This document shows positions 1 through 9,930 of a stretch of DNA of 64,000 nucleotides, piece after piece. A program made the translations under genes and the position numbers. The stretch comes from Flavobacterium ammonificans (lineage in GTDB: Bacteria; Bacteroidota; Bacteroidia; Flavobacteriales; Flavobacteriaceae), in the NCBI RefSeq assembly GCF_020886115.1, contig NZ_AP025185.1:930001-994000 (forward strand). Direction: 5' to 3'. The stretch's first letter is position 1; the number at the start of each line of letters is the position of its first letter. A model generated the notes under the pieces. The model was given only the letters and a program-made list of their open reading frames with translations, made no database searches and was not told the origin of the DNA.

Positions 1-1276
1 CTAACATAACCGATTGGAACATTTTAAGCATATAATAAGCTCCCAAAATAATTGTTGTTCCACCTACAATGGCAAACCCCATATTAACTTGAGACAAACT
101 ATATAAAACGGTAAACTCTCCCACAAAGTTAAATGTTCCTGGCAAAGCTACTGAAGCCAGCACAAGGATTAAAAACAAAGAAGTGAATTTTGGTGCTTGT
201 GAACGAATTCCCCCCATATCTGTAATAGCTCTGGTGTCATAACGTCTAAAAATGATTTCAGCTGCAAAAAATAAACCTACTACCACGAAACCGTGAGCAA
301 TCATTTGTAATACGGCACCACTCATTCCGTCAGTGGTCAAAGTATAAGCTCCCGCAGCAATTAAACCAACGTGAGCCAAAGAAGAATAGGCCAATAATTT
401 TTTTAGATCCTTTTGTTTTAATGCTACAATGGAACCGTAAACCACACCTGCTATTCCTAAAACTAACATAATAGTAACGTGAGCTTTGGCAGCAAAAGGG
501 ACAATAGGCAACTGCCAACGAATTACGCTATACAATCCCATTTTCAACATAATACCAGACAAAAGCATCGTTCCAACTGTTGGTGCTTTTTGGTACACAC
601 TAGCCTGCCAAGTATGGAAAGGAATGATTGGAATTTTAATGGCATACACCAAGAAGAAAGCTGCAAAAAGCCAAATTTGTTCTGTTCCGTTTAAATTTAA
701 TTGGTATAAATCTTCAATTAATAAACTTCCCGCTTTTTGATACAAATACACAAATCCTATTAGCATGAACAACGAACCTGCTAAAGTGTAGATGAAGAAT
801 TTCACTACTGCTTTTTTACGTTCTTCGGCATCTCCATTCCCCCAAACTAAGGCAATAAAATAAATTGGTAACAAAGCCAATTCCCAGAAGATATAGTACA
901 ACAATCCGTCAGCGGCTAAGAATGTTCCCGCCATAGCAAATGCCATAAATAGAATCAAGGCATAAAATGTTTTGGCATTTTTCACTTCGGTTCCAAATGA
1001 TGAAAAGATAATTATCGGCGTTAAAGCTGTGGTTAACAAAAGCATAGATAAAGCTAATCCATCTGCTTGTAAAGCAAAAGAAATATTCGGTTTTGCAATC
1101 CATTGTGTAAAGAAACCGATATTTTCACCTAGATTGTAGTGATTTAATAAAAGGATAGAAGCGCCTAAGGAAACTAATCCAAAAAGCAAGGCGATTTTAG
1201 ATGCAAATTTGTCACCAACCATATAGGTTGCTAAAGCACCAATTAAAAGAATAATTAATATTAGAGATACGTTCAT
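1..1276 (-). CDS. nuoM: NADH-quinone oxidoreductase subunit M (partial, C-terminus outside window)
   Basis: Membrane-arm antiporter-like subunit of respiratory complex I, which couples NADH:quinone electron transfer to proton pumping. Reading the minus strand from the ATG at 1274-1276 gives an uninterrupted frame to the window edge (about 425 residues). It starts MNVSLILIILLIGALATYMV, has repeated hydrophobic helices, and carries the family signatures FWELALLPIYFIALVWG, KIPIIPFHTWQASVYQKAPT and KKLLAYSSLAHVGLI. The frame has no stop, so it is truncated only by the window. It follows nuoL by 9 bases, as expected in a nuoA-N operon; nuoN should lie just outside. Confidence 0.96.
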   Translation of the reverse strand, partial: MNVSLILIILLIGALATYMVGDKFASKIALLFGLVSLGASILLLNHYNLGENIGFFTQWIAKPNISFALQADGLALSMLLLTTALTPIIIFSSFGTEVKNAKTFYALILFMAFAMAGTFLAADGLLYYIFWELALLPIYFIALVWGNGDAEERKKAVVKFFIYTLAGSLFMLIGFVYLYQKAGSLLIEDLYQLNLNGTEQIWLFAAFFLVYAIKIPIIPFHTWQASVYQKAPTVGTMLLSGIMLKMGLYSVIRWQLPIVPFAAKAHVTIMLVLGIAGVVYGSIVALKQKDLKKLLAYSSLAHVGLIAAGAYTLTTDGMSGAVLQMIAHGFVVVGLFFAAEIIFRRYDTRAITDMGGIRSQAPKFTSLFLILVLASVALPGTFNFVGEFTVLYSLSQVNMGFAIVGGTTIILGAYYMLKMFQSVML

Positions 1277-1285
1277 AGTAATGTA

Positions 1286-3175
1286 TTATTGAGCTAAAAA
1301 TAAAAAGGAAATAATGGCACATAAACCTAAAACAAAAGCAAACAGGTATAGACCAACACTTCCGTTTTGTACTTTTTCCCCTTGAACACTAATTTCATTG
1401 GTTACTTTTCCAAATCCAAATACGAATGAAGACAAGCTAGTTTCTACTTGGTCTCTAAAGAATTTAGACATTGCATTAATCGATTTAACAAACAAGAAAT
1501 CGTAAATCTCGTCTAAGTAGTATTTGTTATACAATACTTTAGCAAATCCTGTGATAGAAGCATCCTCTCCAGGAACCGTATTTTGTTTGTTGTATTTGGC
1601 ATAAGCCAATCCAATTCCTACTAATCCACCTACAACAGCAATAGCCATTAGTATATATTCAGTAGTTCCTAAATGGTGTTGTGCAGTTGCTAATTTTGGT
1701 AAAATTGGAATCAAGTAGTGATTCAACCAAGAATTTCCAGGCAAGCTAATTACTCCACCAACTGTTGCTAAAATAGCCAAAACAATTAATGGGAACGTAA
1801 TCAAAGCAGGACTTTCGTGTAAGTGGTGTTTTTGTTCTTCTGTTCCTCTAAACTCGTTAAAGAAAGTTAAGAACATCAGACGGAACATATAAAAAGCGGT
1901 CATAATAGACGCCACCGAAGCGACAACCCATAGCGGAATGTTATGATGAAAAGCCGTTAACAAAATTTCGTCTTTAGAGAAGAATCCTGAAAATACCGGC
2001 ACTCCTGAAATAGCTAATGAAGAAACTAACATCGTGATGAACGTAATTGGCATTACTTTTTTCAAACCACCCATGTTACGCATGTCTTGTTCACCATGTA
2101 AAGCGTGGATTACAGAACCTGAACCCAAAAACAAACAAGCTTTAAAGAAGGCATGAGTGATTACGTGGAAAACAGCTACTTCATAAGAGCCTAATCCTAA
2201 TGCTAAAAACATTAAGCCTAATTGCGAAACAGTAGAGTAGGCCAATACCTTTTTAATATCGTTTTGTACCAAACCAATTGTAGCTGCTACTAAGGCCGTA
2301 ATGGCTCCAATGACAGCAATAATGCTTTGTACGTCTGGTGTTAAATCAAATATAAAATTCAAACGCGTAATCATAAAGATACCCGCTGTTACCATCGTAG
2401 CAGCGTGAATCAAAGCCGAAACTGGTGTTGGTCCAGCCATTGCATCGGGTAACCAAGTGTATAATGGAATTTGAGCTGATTTTCCTGTTGCACCAATAAA
2501 CAAACACAAGGCAGCTGCAGATAACCAATATAAATCAAGGTTAGTTGCACCTGCAATTGCAGTTTTTAATGTTGCATAATCCAATGTAGAGAACAAATGC
2601 CCTAAAATGAAGATTCCGATTAACAATCCTAAATCTCCAATTCTATTCATGATGAAGGCTTTTTTAGCCGCATCATTGTAGTCTTGGTTTTTGTACCAAA
2701 ATCCAATTAATAAATACGAGCACAAACCAACTCCTTCCCATCCTATAAACATCACTAATAAGTTGCTACCTACTACCAAAGTAATCATAAAGAATACGAA
2801 TAAGTTGAGGTAAGCAAAGAATTTGTGCATGTTCTCGTCGTCGTGCATGTAGCTAATCGAATACAAATGAATTAGTGAACCAATTCCAGTGACAAATAGC
2901 AACCATAAAATTGACAATTGGTCTAACAAGAAGCCAAATTCAACTTTGAAATTGCTAATTTGAATCCAATCAAAAAGACTTATTTGAAATCCATTAGGGT
3001 TGGCTGCTAGCGCATCAAAGAAATAAATTGAAGTAGCAAAAGAAATCGCTACCGAAAGTGTCCCGATAATTCCTGAAACGGTTTTCCCTAAACTTTTCCC
3101 AAAGAAAACATTGATTAAAAATCCCGCGAAAGGAGCAAGAACTAAAAGTAAAGCTATATTGGTATTCATTTCCAT
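1286..3175 (-). CDS. nuoL: NADH-quinone oxidoreductase subunit L
   Basis: Largest membrane-arm subunit of complex I (629 aa), a distal proton-pumping antiporter-like protein. Motifs seen are FIGWEGVGLCSYLLIGFWY, KKAFIMNRIGDLGLL, YTWLPDAMAGPTPVSALIHA and KKVLAYSTVSQLGLM; the conserved glutamate of FIGWEG and the lysine after ATGKSAQ are present. The C-terminal part (about residues 520-629) contains the amphipathic region and last helix typical of NuoL. The start codon at 3173-3175 directly abuts the nuoK stop, so the genes are probably translationally coupled; a second in-frame ATG lies two codons inside. Confidence 0.97.
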   Translation of the reverse strand: MEMNTNIALLLVLAPFAGFLINVFFGKSLGKTVSGIIGTLSVAISFATSIYFFDALAANPNGFQISLFDWIQISNFKVEFGFLLDQLSILWLLFVTGIGSLIHLYSISYMHDDENMHKFFAYLNLFVFFMITLVVGSNLLVMFIGWEGVGLCSYLLIGFWYKNQDYNDAAKKAFIMNRIGDLGLLIGIFILGHLFSTLDYATLKTAIAGATNLDLYWLSAAALCLFIGATGKSAQIPLYTWLPDAMAGPTPVSALIHAATMVTAGIFMITRLNFIFDLTPDVQSIIAVIGAITALVAATIGLVQNDIKKVLAYSTVSQLGLMFLALGLGSYEVAVFHVITHAFFKACLFLGSGSVIHALHGEQDMRNMGGLKKVMPITFITMLVSSLAISGVPVFSGFFSKDEILLTAFHHNIPLWVVASVASIMTAFYMFRLMFLTFFNEFRGTEEQKHHLHESPALITFPLIVLAILATVGGVISLPGNSWLNHYLIPILPKLATAQHHLGTTEYILMAIAVVGGLVGIGLAYAKYNKQNTVPGEDASITGFAKVLYNKYYLDEIYDFLFVKSINAMSKFFRDQVETSLSSFVFGFGKVTNEISVQGEKVQNGSVGLYLFAFVLGLCAIISFLFLAQ

Positions 3176-3496
3176 TTATCCTTTTAAGTTTTTTAGGGCA
3201 TCGATACTAATCGAACCAGAATTTTTAAATATCGATACTAAAATCGCTAGTCCCACCGCTACTTCGGCAGCAGCAACAGCCATAGAGAAAAACACGAAAA
3301 CCTGTCCTTGAGCATCTTGATGGTAGGTTGAAAAAGCAACAAACAATAAGTTTACAGCATTCAACATTATCTCAATGGACATAAAAACGATAATGGCATT
3401 TCGTCTGTACAATACTCCGAATATTCCAATACAAAAAAGGATAACACTCAGGAAGATATAGTTTTCTATACCAATTTGATTTAAAATATTATTCAT
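3176..3496 (-). CDS. nuoK: NADH-quinone oxidoreductase subunit K
   Basis: Small complex I membrane subunit (106 aa, normal family length) with three transmembrane helices that helps link the quinone module to the antiporter subunits. The sequence shows [20 protein letters not shown] and [13 protein letters not shown], including the buried glutamates of helices 2 and 3 (MSIEIMLN and AAEVAVGLA). It lies between nuoJ and nuoL with a 1-base gap to nuoJ and no gap to nuoL. Confidence 0.96.
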   Translation of the reverse strand: MNNILNQIGIENYIFLSVILFCIGIFGVLYRRNAIIVFMSIEIMLNAVNLLFVAFSTYHQDAQGQVFVFFSMAVAAAEVAVGLAILVSIFKNSGSISIDALKNLKG

Positions 3497-3497
3497 T

Positions 3498-4010
3498 TTA
3501 TTTCTCTAGTTTTTCTTTCTTAGACAATAGAACTGTACCAATCATAGCTACCAAAAGCAAAATGGAGGCAAACTCAAAAGGAACCATATATTCGTTCAAC
3601 AAGATTTTACCTAATACATTTATTGATTGGTAATCTTCGCCAGTAGCAATATAATCTCCAGCAATTGGTTTTGAGTTGATGAAAATTGCAATCAAAATCA
3701 AACAAACCAAACAGAAAGAAACAATAGCGCCTAAACGAGTAATTCTCGGTTTGTGCACTTCGTTTTCTTTGTTTAAGTTCATCAACATAATGGTAAATAA
3801 GAACAAAATCATGATTGCGCCTGAATATACAATGATGTGTACAATGGCTAAAAATTGCGCGTTCAATACTAAATAATGACCTGCTACTGAGAAGAAACAG
3901 ATTACTAAGTATATAGCACTGTGAATTGGATTTCGACTAAAAACGGTTAAAAATGCCGTTGCTAAAGTGATTGCGGCTAAAACGCAAAAAATAATTAATA
4001 ATACTGACAT
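3498..4010 (-). CDS. nuoJ: NADH-quinone oxidoreductase subunit J
   Basis: Complex I membrane subunit of 170 aa with five predicted helices. The conserved stretch [23 protein letters not shown] contains the pi-bulge helix 3 region known in this family. Its ATG (4008-4010) shares one base with the nuoI stop codon (TAATG arrangement), which suggests coupled translation. The C-terminus ends in a charged tail (LSKKEKLEK), as is common in this family. Confidence 0.96.
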   Translation of the reverse strand: MSVLLIIFCVLAAITLATAFLTVFSRNPIHSAIYLVICFFSVAGHYLVLNAQFLAIVHIIVYSGAIMILFLFTIMLMNLNKENEVHKPRITRLGAIVSFCLVCLILIAIFINSKPIAGDYIATGEDYQSINVLGKILLNEYMVPFEFASILLLVAMIGTVLLSKKEKLEK

Positions 4011-4555
4011 TAGTTAGCGTTTTTAAGTTGAGCATTTTGAATTGCCATTTCTAGAGGCATGACCAATTTGTCTTTTCCAAAAATAAAATCTTCTCTATCA
4101 TAATTAGAAGGTACTAATTCTTTAGACATAGTCAAATAAATAGCATCTTTTGGACAAGCTTCTTCGCACAATCCACAGAAAATACAACGCAGCATGTTGA
4201 TTTCGTAGATCTCTGCATATTTTTCTTCTCTGTATAAATGTTTTTCGTCTGGTCTGCGTTCTGCTGCTTTCATTGTGATAGCTTCTGCTGGACAAGACAA
4301 GGCGCATAAACCACATGCCGTACAGTTTTCTCGTCCTTGTTCATCACGTTTTAGCATGTGACGACCACGGTACACCGGACTCATTTCACGCACTTGTTCC
4401 GGATAATGGATAGTTGCTTTTTTAGTAAAAAAGTGTTGAATAGTAATCCACAATCCTTTAATAATTGCGATCAGATACATTTTTTCCAAAAAAGTCATCT
4501 CTTTGTTGGAGACTACTTTTTTTCTTCCCGATAAGGATATTGTTTCTATTGACAT
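4010..4555 (-). CDS. nuoI: NADH-quinone oxidoreductase subunit I (2 x [4Fe-4S])
   Basis: Peripheral-arm subunit (181 aa) carrying clusters N6a and N6b that pass electrons toward NuoB and quinone. Two ferredoxin motifs are visible: CTACGLCALSCP (about residues 78-89) and CIFCGLCEEACP (about residues 123-134), each CxxCxxCxxxCP. The N-terminal 60 residues hold the amphipathic membrane-anchoring helix and the YRGRHML segment found in NuoI. The gap to nuoH is 57 bases and AT-rich, with no internal promoter that I can defend. Confidence 0.97.
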   Translation of the reverse strand: MSIETISLSGRKKVVSNKEMTFLEKMYLIAIIKGLWITIQHFFTKKATIHYPEQVREMSPVYRGRHMLKRDEQGRENCTACGLCALSCPAEAITMKAAERRPDEKHLYREEKYAEIYEINMLRCIFCGLCEEACPKDAIYLTMSKELVPSNYDREDFIFGKDKLVMPLEMAIQNAQLKNAN

Positions 4556-4612
4556 TTTTTATTTTTTTATTTTTTAAGGTGATTTTAATTTCACCTCTAA
4601 AATTGATATAGT

Positions 4613-5665
4613 TTAGAATCCTAAATAAGCTGCGATATCCGCTCTTAAAATTACAATCCCTGTAATCATGATATTAATAATGGATAGTGGGATTAATATT
4701 CTCCATCCCAAATGCATCAATTGATCGTATCTGAATCTTGGAATCGTCCATCGAACCCACATGTAGAAAAAGATAAACCCACATATCTTGATGAATAATA
4801 CACCAATTCCAATGATGTTTCCAATATTTACACCCACGTTTTCTACTACCCAACTCATTCCTGGATAATTGTATCCTCCGAAGAATAAAATGGCTAAAAT
4901 CGTAGAAGAGATGAACATATTAGCATATTCAGCAAACAAATAGAATCCCATTTTCATCGATGAATATTCAGTATGGTATCCACCAATTAATTCACTCTCA
5001 CATTCTGCTAAGTCAAAAGGAGTACGGTTGGTTTCAGCAAAAGCACAAATCAAGAAAATCAAGAAAGAAACGGGTTGGTAAAATACATTCCAGTTCATTC
5101 CTTCTTGTTGCGCCGAAATTTCACGTAAGCTTAATGTTCCTGTCATCATTAATAAAGCAATCATAGACAATCCCATAGCTATTTCATACGATACCATTTG
5201 CGAAGCAGCACGAACCGCTCCCATCAAAGAGAACTTATTATTCGATGCCCAACCACCAATCATGATTCCGTACACTCCAACAGAAACTACTCCGAAGAAG
5301 TACAACAGACCAATATTTAAGTCGGTAGCTTGTAATAAAATATCACGTCCAAATAAGTGTAATTTATCTCCCCAAGGAATAACGGCACTGGTCATTAAAG
5401 CCGTACTCATTGCAATAGCTGGTCCAACGAAGAATAAAAAACGGTTTGGGGTATTCGGTTCAAATTCTTCTTTTGAGAATAATTTTAAACCATCTGCAAG
5501 TGGTTGAAGTAAACCTCCAAAACCGGCACGGTTAGGACCTACACGGTCTTGTAAAAATGCTGCTACTTTACGTTCTGCCCAAGTGGAATACATGGCCATA
5601 ATCATTGTTACAGCAAAAACCACTACAATAACAACACTTTTCTCTATAATAAAGGTACTATCCAT
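4613..5665 (-). CDS. nuoH: NADH-quinone oxidoreductase subunit H
   Basis: Complex I membrane subunit (350 aa) that forms the quinone-binding cavity with NuoB and NuoD. Family motifs include ERKVAAFLQDRVGPNRAGFGG near the N-terminus, the AETNRTPFDLAECESELIGG loop and the C-terminal WVRWTIPRFRYDQLMHLGW. About eight transmembrane helices are apparent. It starts three bases after the nuoG stop, and length and order are standard. Confidence 0.97.
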   Translation of the reverse strand: MDSTFIIEKSVVIVVVFAVTMIMAMYSTWAERKVAAFLQDRVGPNRAGFGGLLQPLADGLKLFSKEEFEPNTPNRFLFFVGPAIAMSTALMTSAVIPWGDKLHLFGRDILLQATDLNIGLLYFFGVVSVGVYGIMIGGWASNNKFSLMGAVRAASQMVSYEIAMGLSMIALLMMTGTLSLREISAQQEGMNWNVFYQPVSFLIFLICAFAETNRTPFDLAECESELIGGYHTEYSSMKMGFYLFAEYANMFISSTILAILFFGGYNYPGMSWVVENVGVNIGNIIGIGVLFIKICGFIFFYMWVRWTIPRFRYDQLMHLGWRILIPLSIINIMITGIVILRADIAAYLGF

Positions 5666-5668
5666 TGC

Positions 5669-6694
5669 TTACGATTTTTGGTTGTTAGTATCCAATGGGA
5701 ATTCAGCCATACTGATTTTTTTACGGTCTTCTTCTCTACCTAAAAGGATTTTCTCTTCGGTATTGATAACCACTTTTTCTAATTTGTGGTTGTATTTGTT
5801 TTGATTGATAACCGAATCTTTTTCAAATGCTCTAGGCCCTTCGATAGTCCAATCTTTTACATCTTTATGGTCAAAACGACATCCGTTGCAAATGAATTCT
5901 TCCACTTCATGGTATTCGTCTTTTCTTCCTGTAACTCTTTGAATTTCGTCTCCAAACATCCAAACAGTTGTTTTTCCGCAACATTTATCACAATCTCTGT
6001 GCGCGTTGTACGGTTTGCTGAACCAAACTCTCGATTTGAATCGGAATGTTTTGTCAGTCAATGCACCTACTGGACATACGTCAATCATATTTCCAGAGAA
6101 TTCATTGTCAATTGCTTTTGAGATACAAGTAGAAATATTAGCGTGATCACCACGATCCATTACTCCATGAACTCTATCGTCAGTCAATTGATCAGCCACC
6201 TGAACACAACGCTGACATAAAATACAACGGTTCATGTGCAATTGAATATTTGGTCCAATATCTTCTGGCTCAAATGTTCTTTTGTCTTCAATATAACGGG
6301 TTTGTGATTTTCCGTGTTCAAAACTTAAGTTTTGTAAATCACATTCACCGGCTTGGTCACATACTGGGCAATCCAAAGGGTGATTGATCAATAAGAATTC
6401 AGTAACTGATTTTCTAGCCTCAGTAACTCGCTCCGAAGATTTTGAGTTCACTTCCATGCCGTCCATACATCCCGTTACACAAGACGCCATTAATTTCGGC
6501 ATAGGTCTTGGGTCGGCTTCACTTCCTTTCGAAACTTCGACTAAACAGCAACGGCATTTTCCACCGCTTCCTTTTAGTTTAGAATAATAGCACATCGCTG
6601 GCGGAACTACATCTCCACCAATCATACGAGCTGCTTGCAGGATCGTTGTTCCTGGTTCTACTTCTATTGACTGACCGTCTATTGTTACTTTCAT
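5669..6694 (-). CDS. nuoG: NADH-quinone oxidoreductase subunit G, short form
   Basis: Peripheral-arm Fe-S subunit (341 aa). The N-terminal [2Fe-2S] domain has cysteines in PAMCYYSKLKGSGGKCRCC and MASCVTGC. A His-Cys3 [4Fe-4S] site follows in NHPLDCPVCDQAGECDLQ, then a [4Fe-4S] site in CILCQRCVQVAD with CPVGAL. A cysteine-bearing segment (CDKCCG and CNGC, about residues 235-275) comes next and the protein ends soon after. The large molybdopterin-oxidoreductase-like domain of E. coli NuoG (about 900 aa) is absent. The stop is clean and followed by nuoH after three bases, so this looks like a natural short form, which I recall from other flavobacteria. Confidence 0.93.
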   Translation of the reverse strand: MKVTIDGQSIEVEPGTTILQAARMIGGDVVPPAMCYYSKLKGSGGKCRCCLVEVSKGSEADPRPMPKLMASCVTGCMDGMEVNSKSSERVTEARKSVTEFLLINHPLDCPVCDQAGECDLQNLSFEHGKSQTRYIEDKRTFEPEDIGPNIQLHMNRCILCQRCVQVADQLTDDRVHGVMDRGDHANISTCISKAIDNEFSGNMIDVCPVGALTDKTFRFKSRVWFSKPYNAHRDCDKCCGKTTVWMFGDEIQRVTGRKDEYHEVEEFICNGCRFDHKDVKDWTIEGPRAFEKDSVINQNKYNHKLEKVVINTEEKILLGREEDRKKISMAEFPLDTNNQKS

Positions 6695-6759
6695 ATTATT
6701 AGTTGTTGGTTGTTGGTTTTTAGTTTTTGGAATGTCCTTTAACTATTGGCCTTCAACTT

Positions 6760-8127
6760 TTATACTGTTTGTTTTGCTACTAAATGTCTCACTTTTTCAA
6801 ATGGTTCATTGACAAAATGGTCTCTATTTTTTATTTTTTCTGGGAAACGAATGTGGTATTCAAATTCTTCTCTAAAGTGACGAATTGCTGCGGCAACCGG
6901 CCAAGAAGCAGCATCACCTAAAGGACAAATTGTATTTCCTTCAATCTTACTTTGAATACTCAAAAGCAATTCAATATCTTCTTCACGACCGTGACCGTTT
7001 TCAATTCGGTGTAATACTTTTTCTAACCAACCTGTTCCTTCTCTGCAAGGGGTACATTGACCACAACTTTCGTGGTGGTAAAAACGAGAGAAATTCCAAG
7101 TGTTTCGAACAACACAAGCAGTGTCATCATACACAATAAATCCTCCTGAACCCAACATTGATCCGGTGGCAAAACCTCCGTCAGATAAACTTTCGTAAGT
7201 CATCAATCGGTCTTCACCATTAGCAGTTTTGTAAATCAGATTAGCTGGTAAAATTGGCACTGAACTTCCTCCTGGAACAAAGGCTTTCAAAGGTCGGTCA
7301 GAGCTCATTCCTCCTAAATATTCATCAGAATTCATGAATTCATAGACGCTTAATCCCAATTCAATTTCGTAAACCCCTGGATTTTTAATATTTCCTGAAG
7401 CTGAAATTAATTTAGTCCCGGTAGAACGACCTACTCCAATAGCGGCATAATCAGCTCCTGAATTGTTGACAATCCAAGGCACAGCAGCAATAGTTTCCAC
7501 ATTGTTTACAACCGTTGGGTTTGCCCAAAGTCCTGATACCGCAGGGAAAGGCGGCTTAATACGTGGATTACCACGTTTTCCTTCTAATGATTCAATTAAT
7601 GCGGTCTCTTCACCACAGATGTAAGCACCTGCACCACAATGAACATAAAGCTCTAAGTCGTAACCTGTGCCTAATATATTTTTTCCTAACCAACCGGCAG
7701 CTTTTGCTTCGGCGATGGCTCTTTCTAAAATTTTATACACCCACATGTACTCCCCACGAATGTAGATGTACGAGCGGTTGGCACCCAAGGCATAGCTTGA
7801 AGTAATCATTCCTTCAATTAATAAGTGCGGAATGTACTCCATCAAGAAACGGTCTTTGAAAGTTCCCGGTTCTGATTCGTCAGCATTACATACTAAATGT
7901 CTTGGTTTACCTGATTTTTTATCAATGAAACTCCATTTCATTCCGGCAGGGAAACCGGCACCACCACGACCACGTAGTCCTGAAGTTTTAACTTCTTCAA
8001 CTACTTCGTCAGGGGTTAATGTTTTTAGGGCCTTCTCTACAGAGGCATAACCACCATTTTGACGGTATACTTCGTAGGTTTTAATCCCTGGAATATTGAT
8101 TTTGTCTAATAATATTTTTTGTGACAT
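6760..8127 (-). CDS. nuoF: NADH-quinone oxidoreductase subunit F (NADH/FMN binding)
   Basis: NADH dehydrogenase module subunit (455 aa) that binds FMN, NADH and the N3 [4Fe-4S] cluster. It shows the glycine-rich GLRGRGGAGFPAGMKW NADH/FMN segment (about residues 50-65), HCGAGAYICGEETALIESLEG in the FMN site, and the cluster motif SCGQCTPCREGTGWL with the distant fourth cysteine in NTICPLGD. The length is typical. A 65-base spacer rich in GTTGGT-like repeats separates it from nuoG; I see no gene in it. Confidence 0.97.
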   Translation of the reverse strand: MSQKILLDKINIPGIKTYEVYRQNGGYASVEKALKTLTPDEVVEEVKTSGLRGRGGAGFPAGMKWSFIDKKSGKPRHLVCNADESEPGTFKDRFLMEYIPHLLIEGMITSSYALGANRSYIYIRGEYMWVYKILERAIAEAKAAGWLGKNILGTGYDLELYVHCGAGAYICGEETALIESLEGKRGNPRIKPPFPAVSGLWANPTVVNNVETIAAVPWIVNNSGADYAAIGVGRSTGTKLISASGNIKNPGVYEIELGLSVYEFMNSDEYLGGMSSDRPLKAFVPGGSSVPILPANLIYKTANGEDRLMTYESLSDGGFATGSMLGSGGFIVYDDTACVVRNTWNFSRFYHHESCGQCTPCREGTGWLEKVLHRIENGHGREEDIELLLSIQSKIEGNTICPLGDAASWPVAAAIRHFREEFEYHIRFPEKIKNRDHFVNEPFEKVRHLVAKQTV

Positions 8128-8128
8128 C

Positions 8129-8659
8129 TTATTTATCGTGTAAGATTATTTTACCCGCTTTAGCCTCTTCAATTATTTGATCGATCTTTTGTTCGTTCAA
8201 ATGCTCTTTATAGAAATCGCCTAATTGCATCATTGGGGCATACCCACAAGCACCTAAGCATTCTACACCGCGAACTTCAAAAAGACCGTCAGAAGTGATT
8301 TCGCCCACTTTTACGCCTAATTTATTACAGGTGTAATCCATTAGATTTTCAACTCCATTCAAACAACAAGGAGACGTTTGACAAAACTCAAACATGTATT
8401 TTCCAATAGGCTTTAAATTGAACATGGTGTAAAAAGTAGCTACTTCGTATACTTCAACAGGTTTAATGTGAAGTATTTCGGCTACTTTATCCATTAATTC
8501 AATACTCAACCAGTTTTGGTGTGCATCTTGTACTTCGTGCAAAACAGGAATCAAGGCTGATTTTCTGTTCTCTTCAGGATAATGACCAATCAATTCGTTG
8601 ATGCGATTCATCAACGTTTCGGTCATATTTATTTCTTGTTTGTGTATTGTACGTTCCAT
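8129..8659 (-). CDS. nuoE: NADH-quinone oxidoreductase subunit E
   Basis: Thioredoxin-fold [2Fe-2S] subunit (176 aa) of the NADH-oxidising module. Cluster ligands lie in FCQTSPCCLNG and in VECLGACGYAPMMQ. The start MERTIHKQEINMTE is preferred because it follows the nuoD stop by three bases and I recall the same MER..KQEINMTE opening in related proteins; an internal ATG 11 codons later would remove it. Its stop is one base before nuoF begins. Confidence 0.96.
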   Translation of the reverse strand: MERTIHKQEINMTETLMNRINELIGHYPEENRKSALIPVLHEVQDAHQNWLSIELMDKVAEILHIKPVEVYEVATFYTMFNLKPIGKYMFEFCQTSPCCLNGVENLMDYTCNKLGVKVGEITSDGLFEVRGVECLGACGYAPMMQLGDFYKEHLNEQKIDQIIEEAKAGKIILHDK

Positions 8660-8662
8660 AAT

Positions 8663-9898
8663 TTATGCGTCTAATTCTCCGGCAATAACATTTAAACTTG
8701 ATAAAATTACAATGGCATCCGAAAGCATGGCACCTTTTATCATTTCTGGATAAGCTTGGTAATAGATAAAACAAGGTCTGCGGAAATGCAATCTATAAGG
8801 AGTACGACTTCCATCAGTTACTAAATAGAATCCAATTTCTCCATTTCCACCTTCCACAGGATGGTAAATTTCAGCTACTGGAACTGGAACTTCACCCATT
8901 ACAATTTTGAAGTGGTAAATTAACGATTCCATATTATGGTATACATCCTCTTTTGGAGGCAAGTAGTATTCTGGAACATCAGCGTGGTATGGTCCTTCAG
9001 GCAATTTCGCCAAAGCTTGACGAATAATGCTTAAACTTTCCCATACTTCGGCATTACGAACGCAAAAACGATCGTAGGTGTCTCCTGATTTTCCAACCGG
9101 AACAATAAAGTCAAAATCTTCGTAAGAACTATACGGTTGTGCTACACGAACGTCATAATCAACACCTGCAGCACGCAAGTTAGGTCCAGTAAATCCATAA
9201 GCCATCGCTTGTTCAGCTGAAATAGCACCTACATTTACGGTTCTATCAATAAAAATTCTATTTCTTTCGAATAGGTTTTCAAACTCTTTCCAAGCTACTG
9301 GAAACTCTTCTAAAAACACTTCTAATTTACGGAAAGCTTCTGGTGACCAATCTCTTTCGAAACCACCAATTCTTCCCATATTTGTTGTCAAACGCGCACC
9401 ACAAATTTCTTCGTAGATTTCGTACACTTTTTCTCTGAATTGGAATACATATAAAAATCCTGTATACGCTCCAGTATCTACACCTAAGATGGAATTACAA
9501 ATCAAGTGATCTGTAATACGAGCTAATTCCATTACGATAACACGTAAGTATTGCGCTCTCTTTGGCACTTCAATATCCAATAGTTTTTCTAATGTCATCC
9601 ACCATCCCATATTGTTAATAGGAGAGGAGCAATAGTTCATTCTATCAGTAAGTGGTGTAATTTGGTAAAAAGGACGGTTTTCCGCAATTTTTTCAAAAGC
9701 TCTGTGGATGTATCCAATAGTAGGTTCAGCTTCTAAAATTTTCTCACCATCCATTAACAAGATATTTTGAAAAATACCGTGTGTTGCCGGGTGAGTTGGC
9801 CCCAAATTCAGAATAGAAAGTTCACTTCCGTCTTCATTTTGGCGCTCTTTGATTATTTTAGCATAGCGATGCTCTGGTGGTAATAATAGTTCTGACAT
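8663..9898 (-). CDS. nuoD: NADH-quinone oxidoreductase subunit D
   Basis: Peripheral-arm 49-kDa-type subunit (411 aa) forming the quinone site with NuoB. Characteristic stretches are NLGPTHPATHGI (quinone-site histidines), IGYIHRAFEKIAENR, PLTDRMNY and GRIGGFERDW. The C-terminal YHPVEGGNGEIGFYLVTDGS and RRPCFIYYQAYP are also conserved. NuoC and NuoD are separate genes here rather than fused as in E. coli. The gene lies 32 bases after nuoC. Confidence 0.97.
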   Translation of the reverse strand: MSELLLPPEHRYAKIIKERQNEDGSELSILNLGPTHPATHGIFQNILLMDGEKILEAEPTIGYIHRAFEKIAENRPFYQITPLTDRMNYCSSPINNMGWWMTLEKLLDIEVPKRAQYLRVIVMELARITDHLICNSILGVDTGAYTGFLYVFQFREKVYEIYEEICGARLTTNMGRIGGFERDWSPEAFRKLEVFLEEFPVAWKEFENLFERNRIFIDRTVNVGAISAEQAMAYGFTGPNLRAAGVDYDVRVAQPYSSYEDFDFIVPVGKSGDTYDRFCVRNAEVWESLSIIRQALAKLPEGPYHADVPEYYLPPKEDVYHNMESLIYHFKIVMGEVPVPVAEIYHPVEGGNGEIGFYLVTDGSRTPYRLHFRRPCFIYYQAYPEMIKGAMLSDAIVILSSLNVIAGELDA

Positions 9899-9930
9899 TT
9901 AATGAATGTGAAAAATTATATGTTGTTGTT

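Noticed and set aside
6695..6759. GTTGGT-rich spacer between nuoF and nuoG as a regulatory repeat
   Set aside because: Short low-complexity stretch without dyad symmetry, and within an operon that otherwise has no internal promoter.
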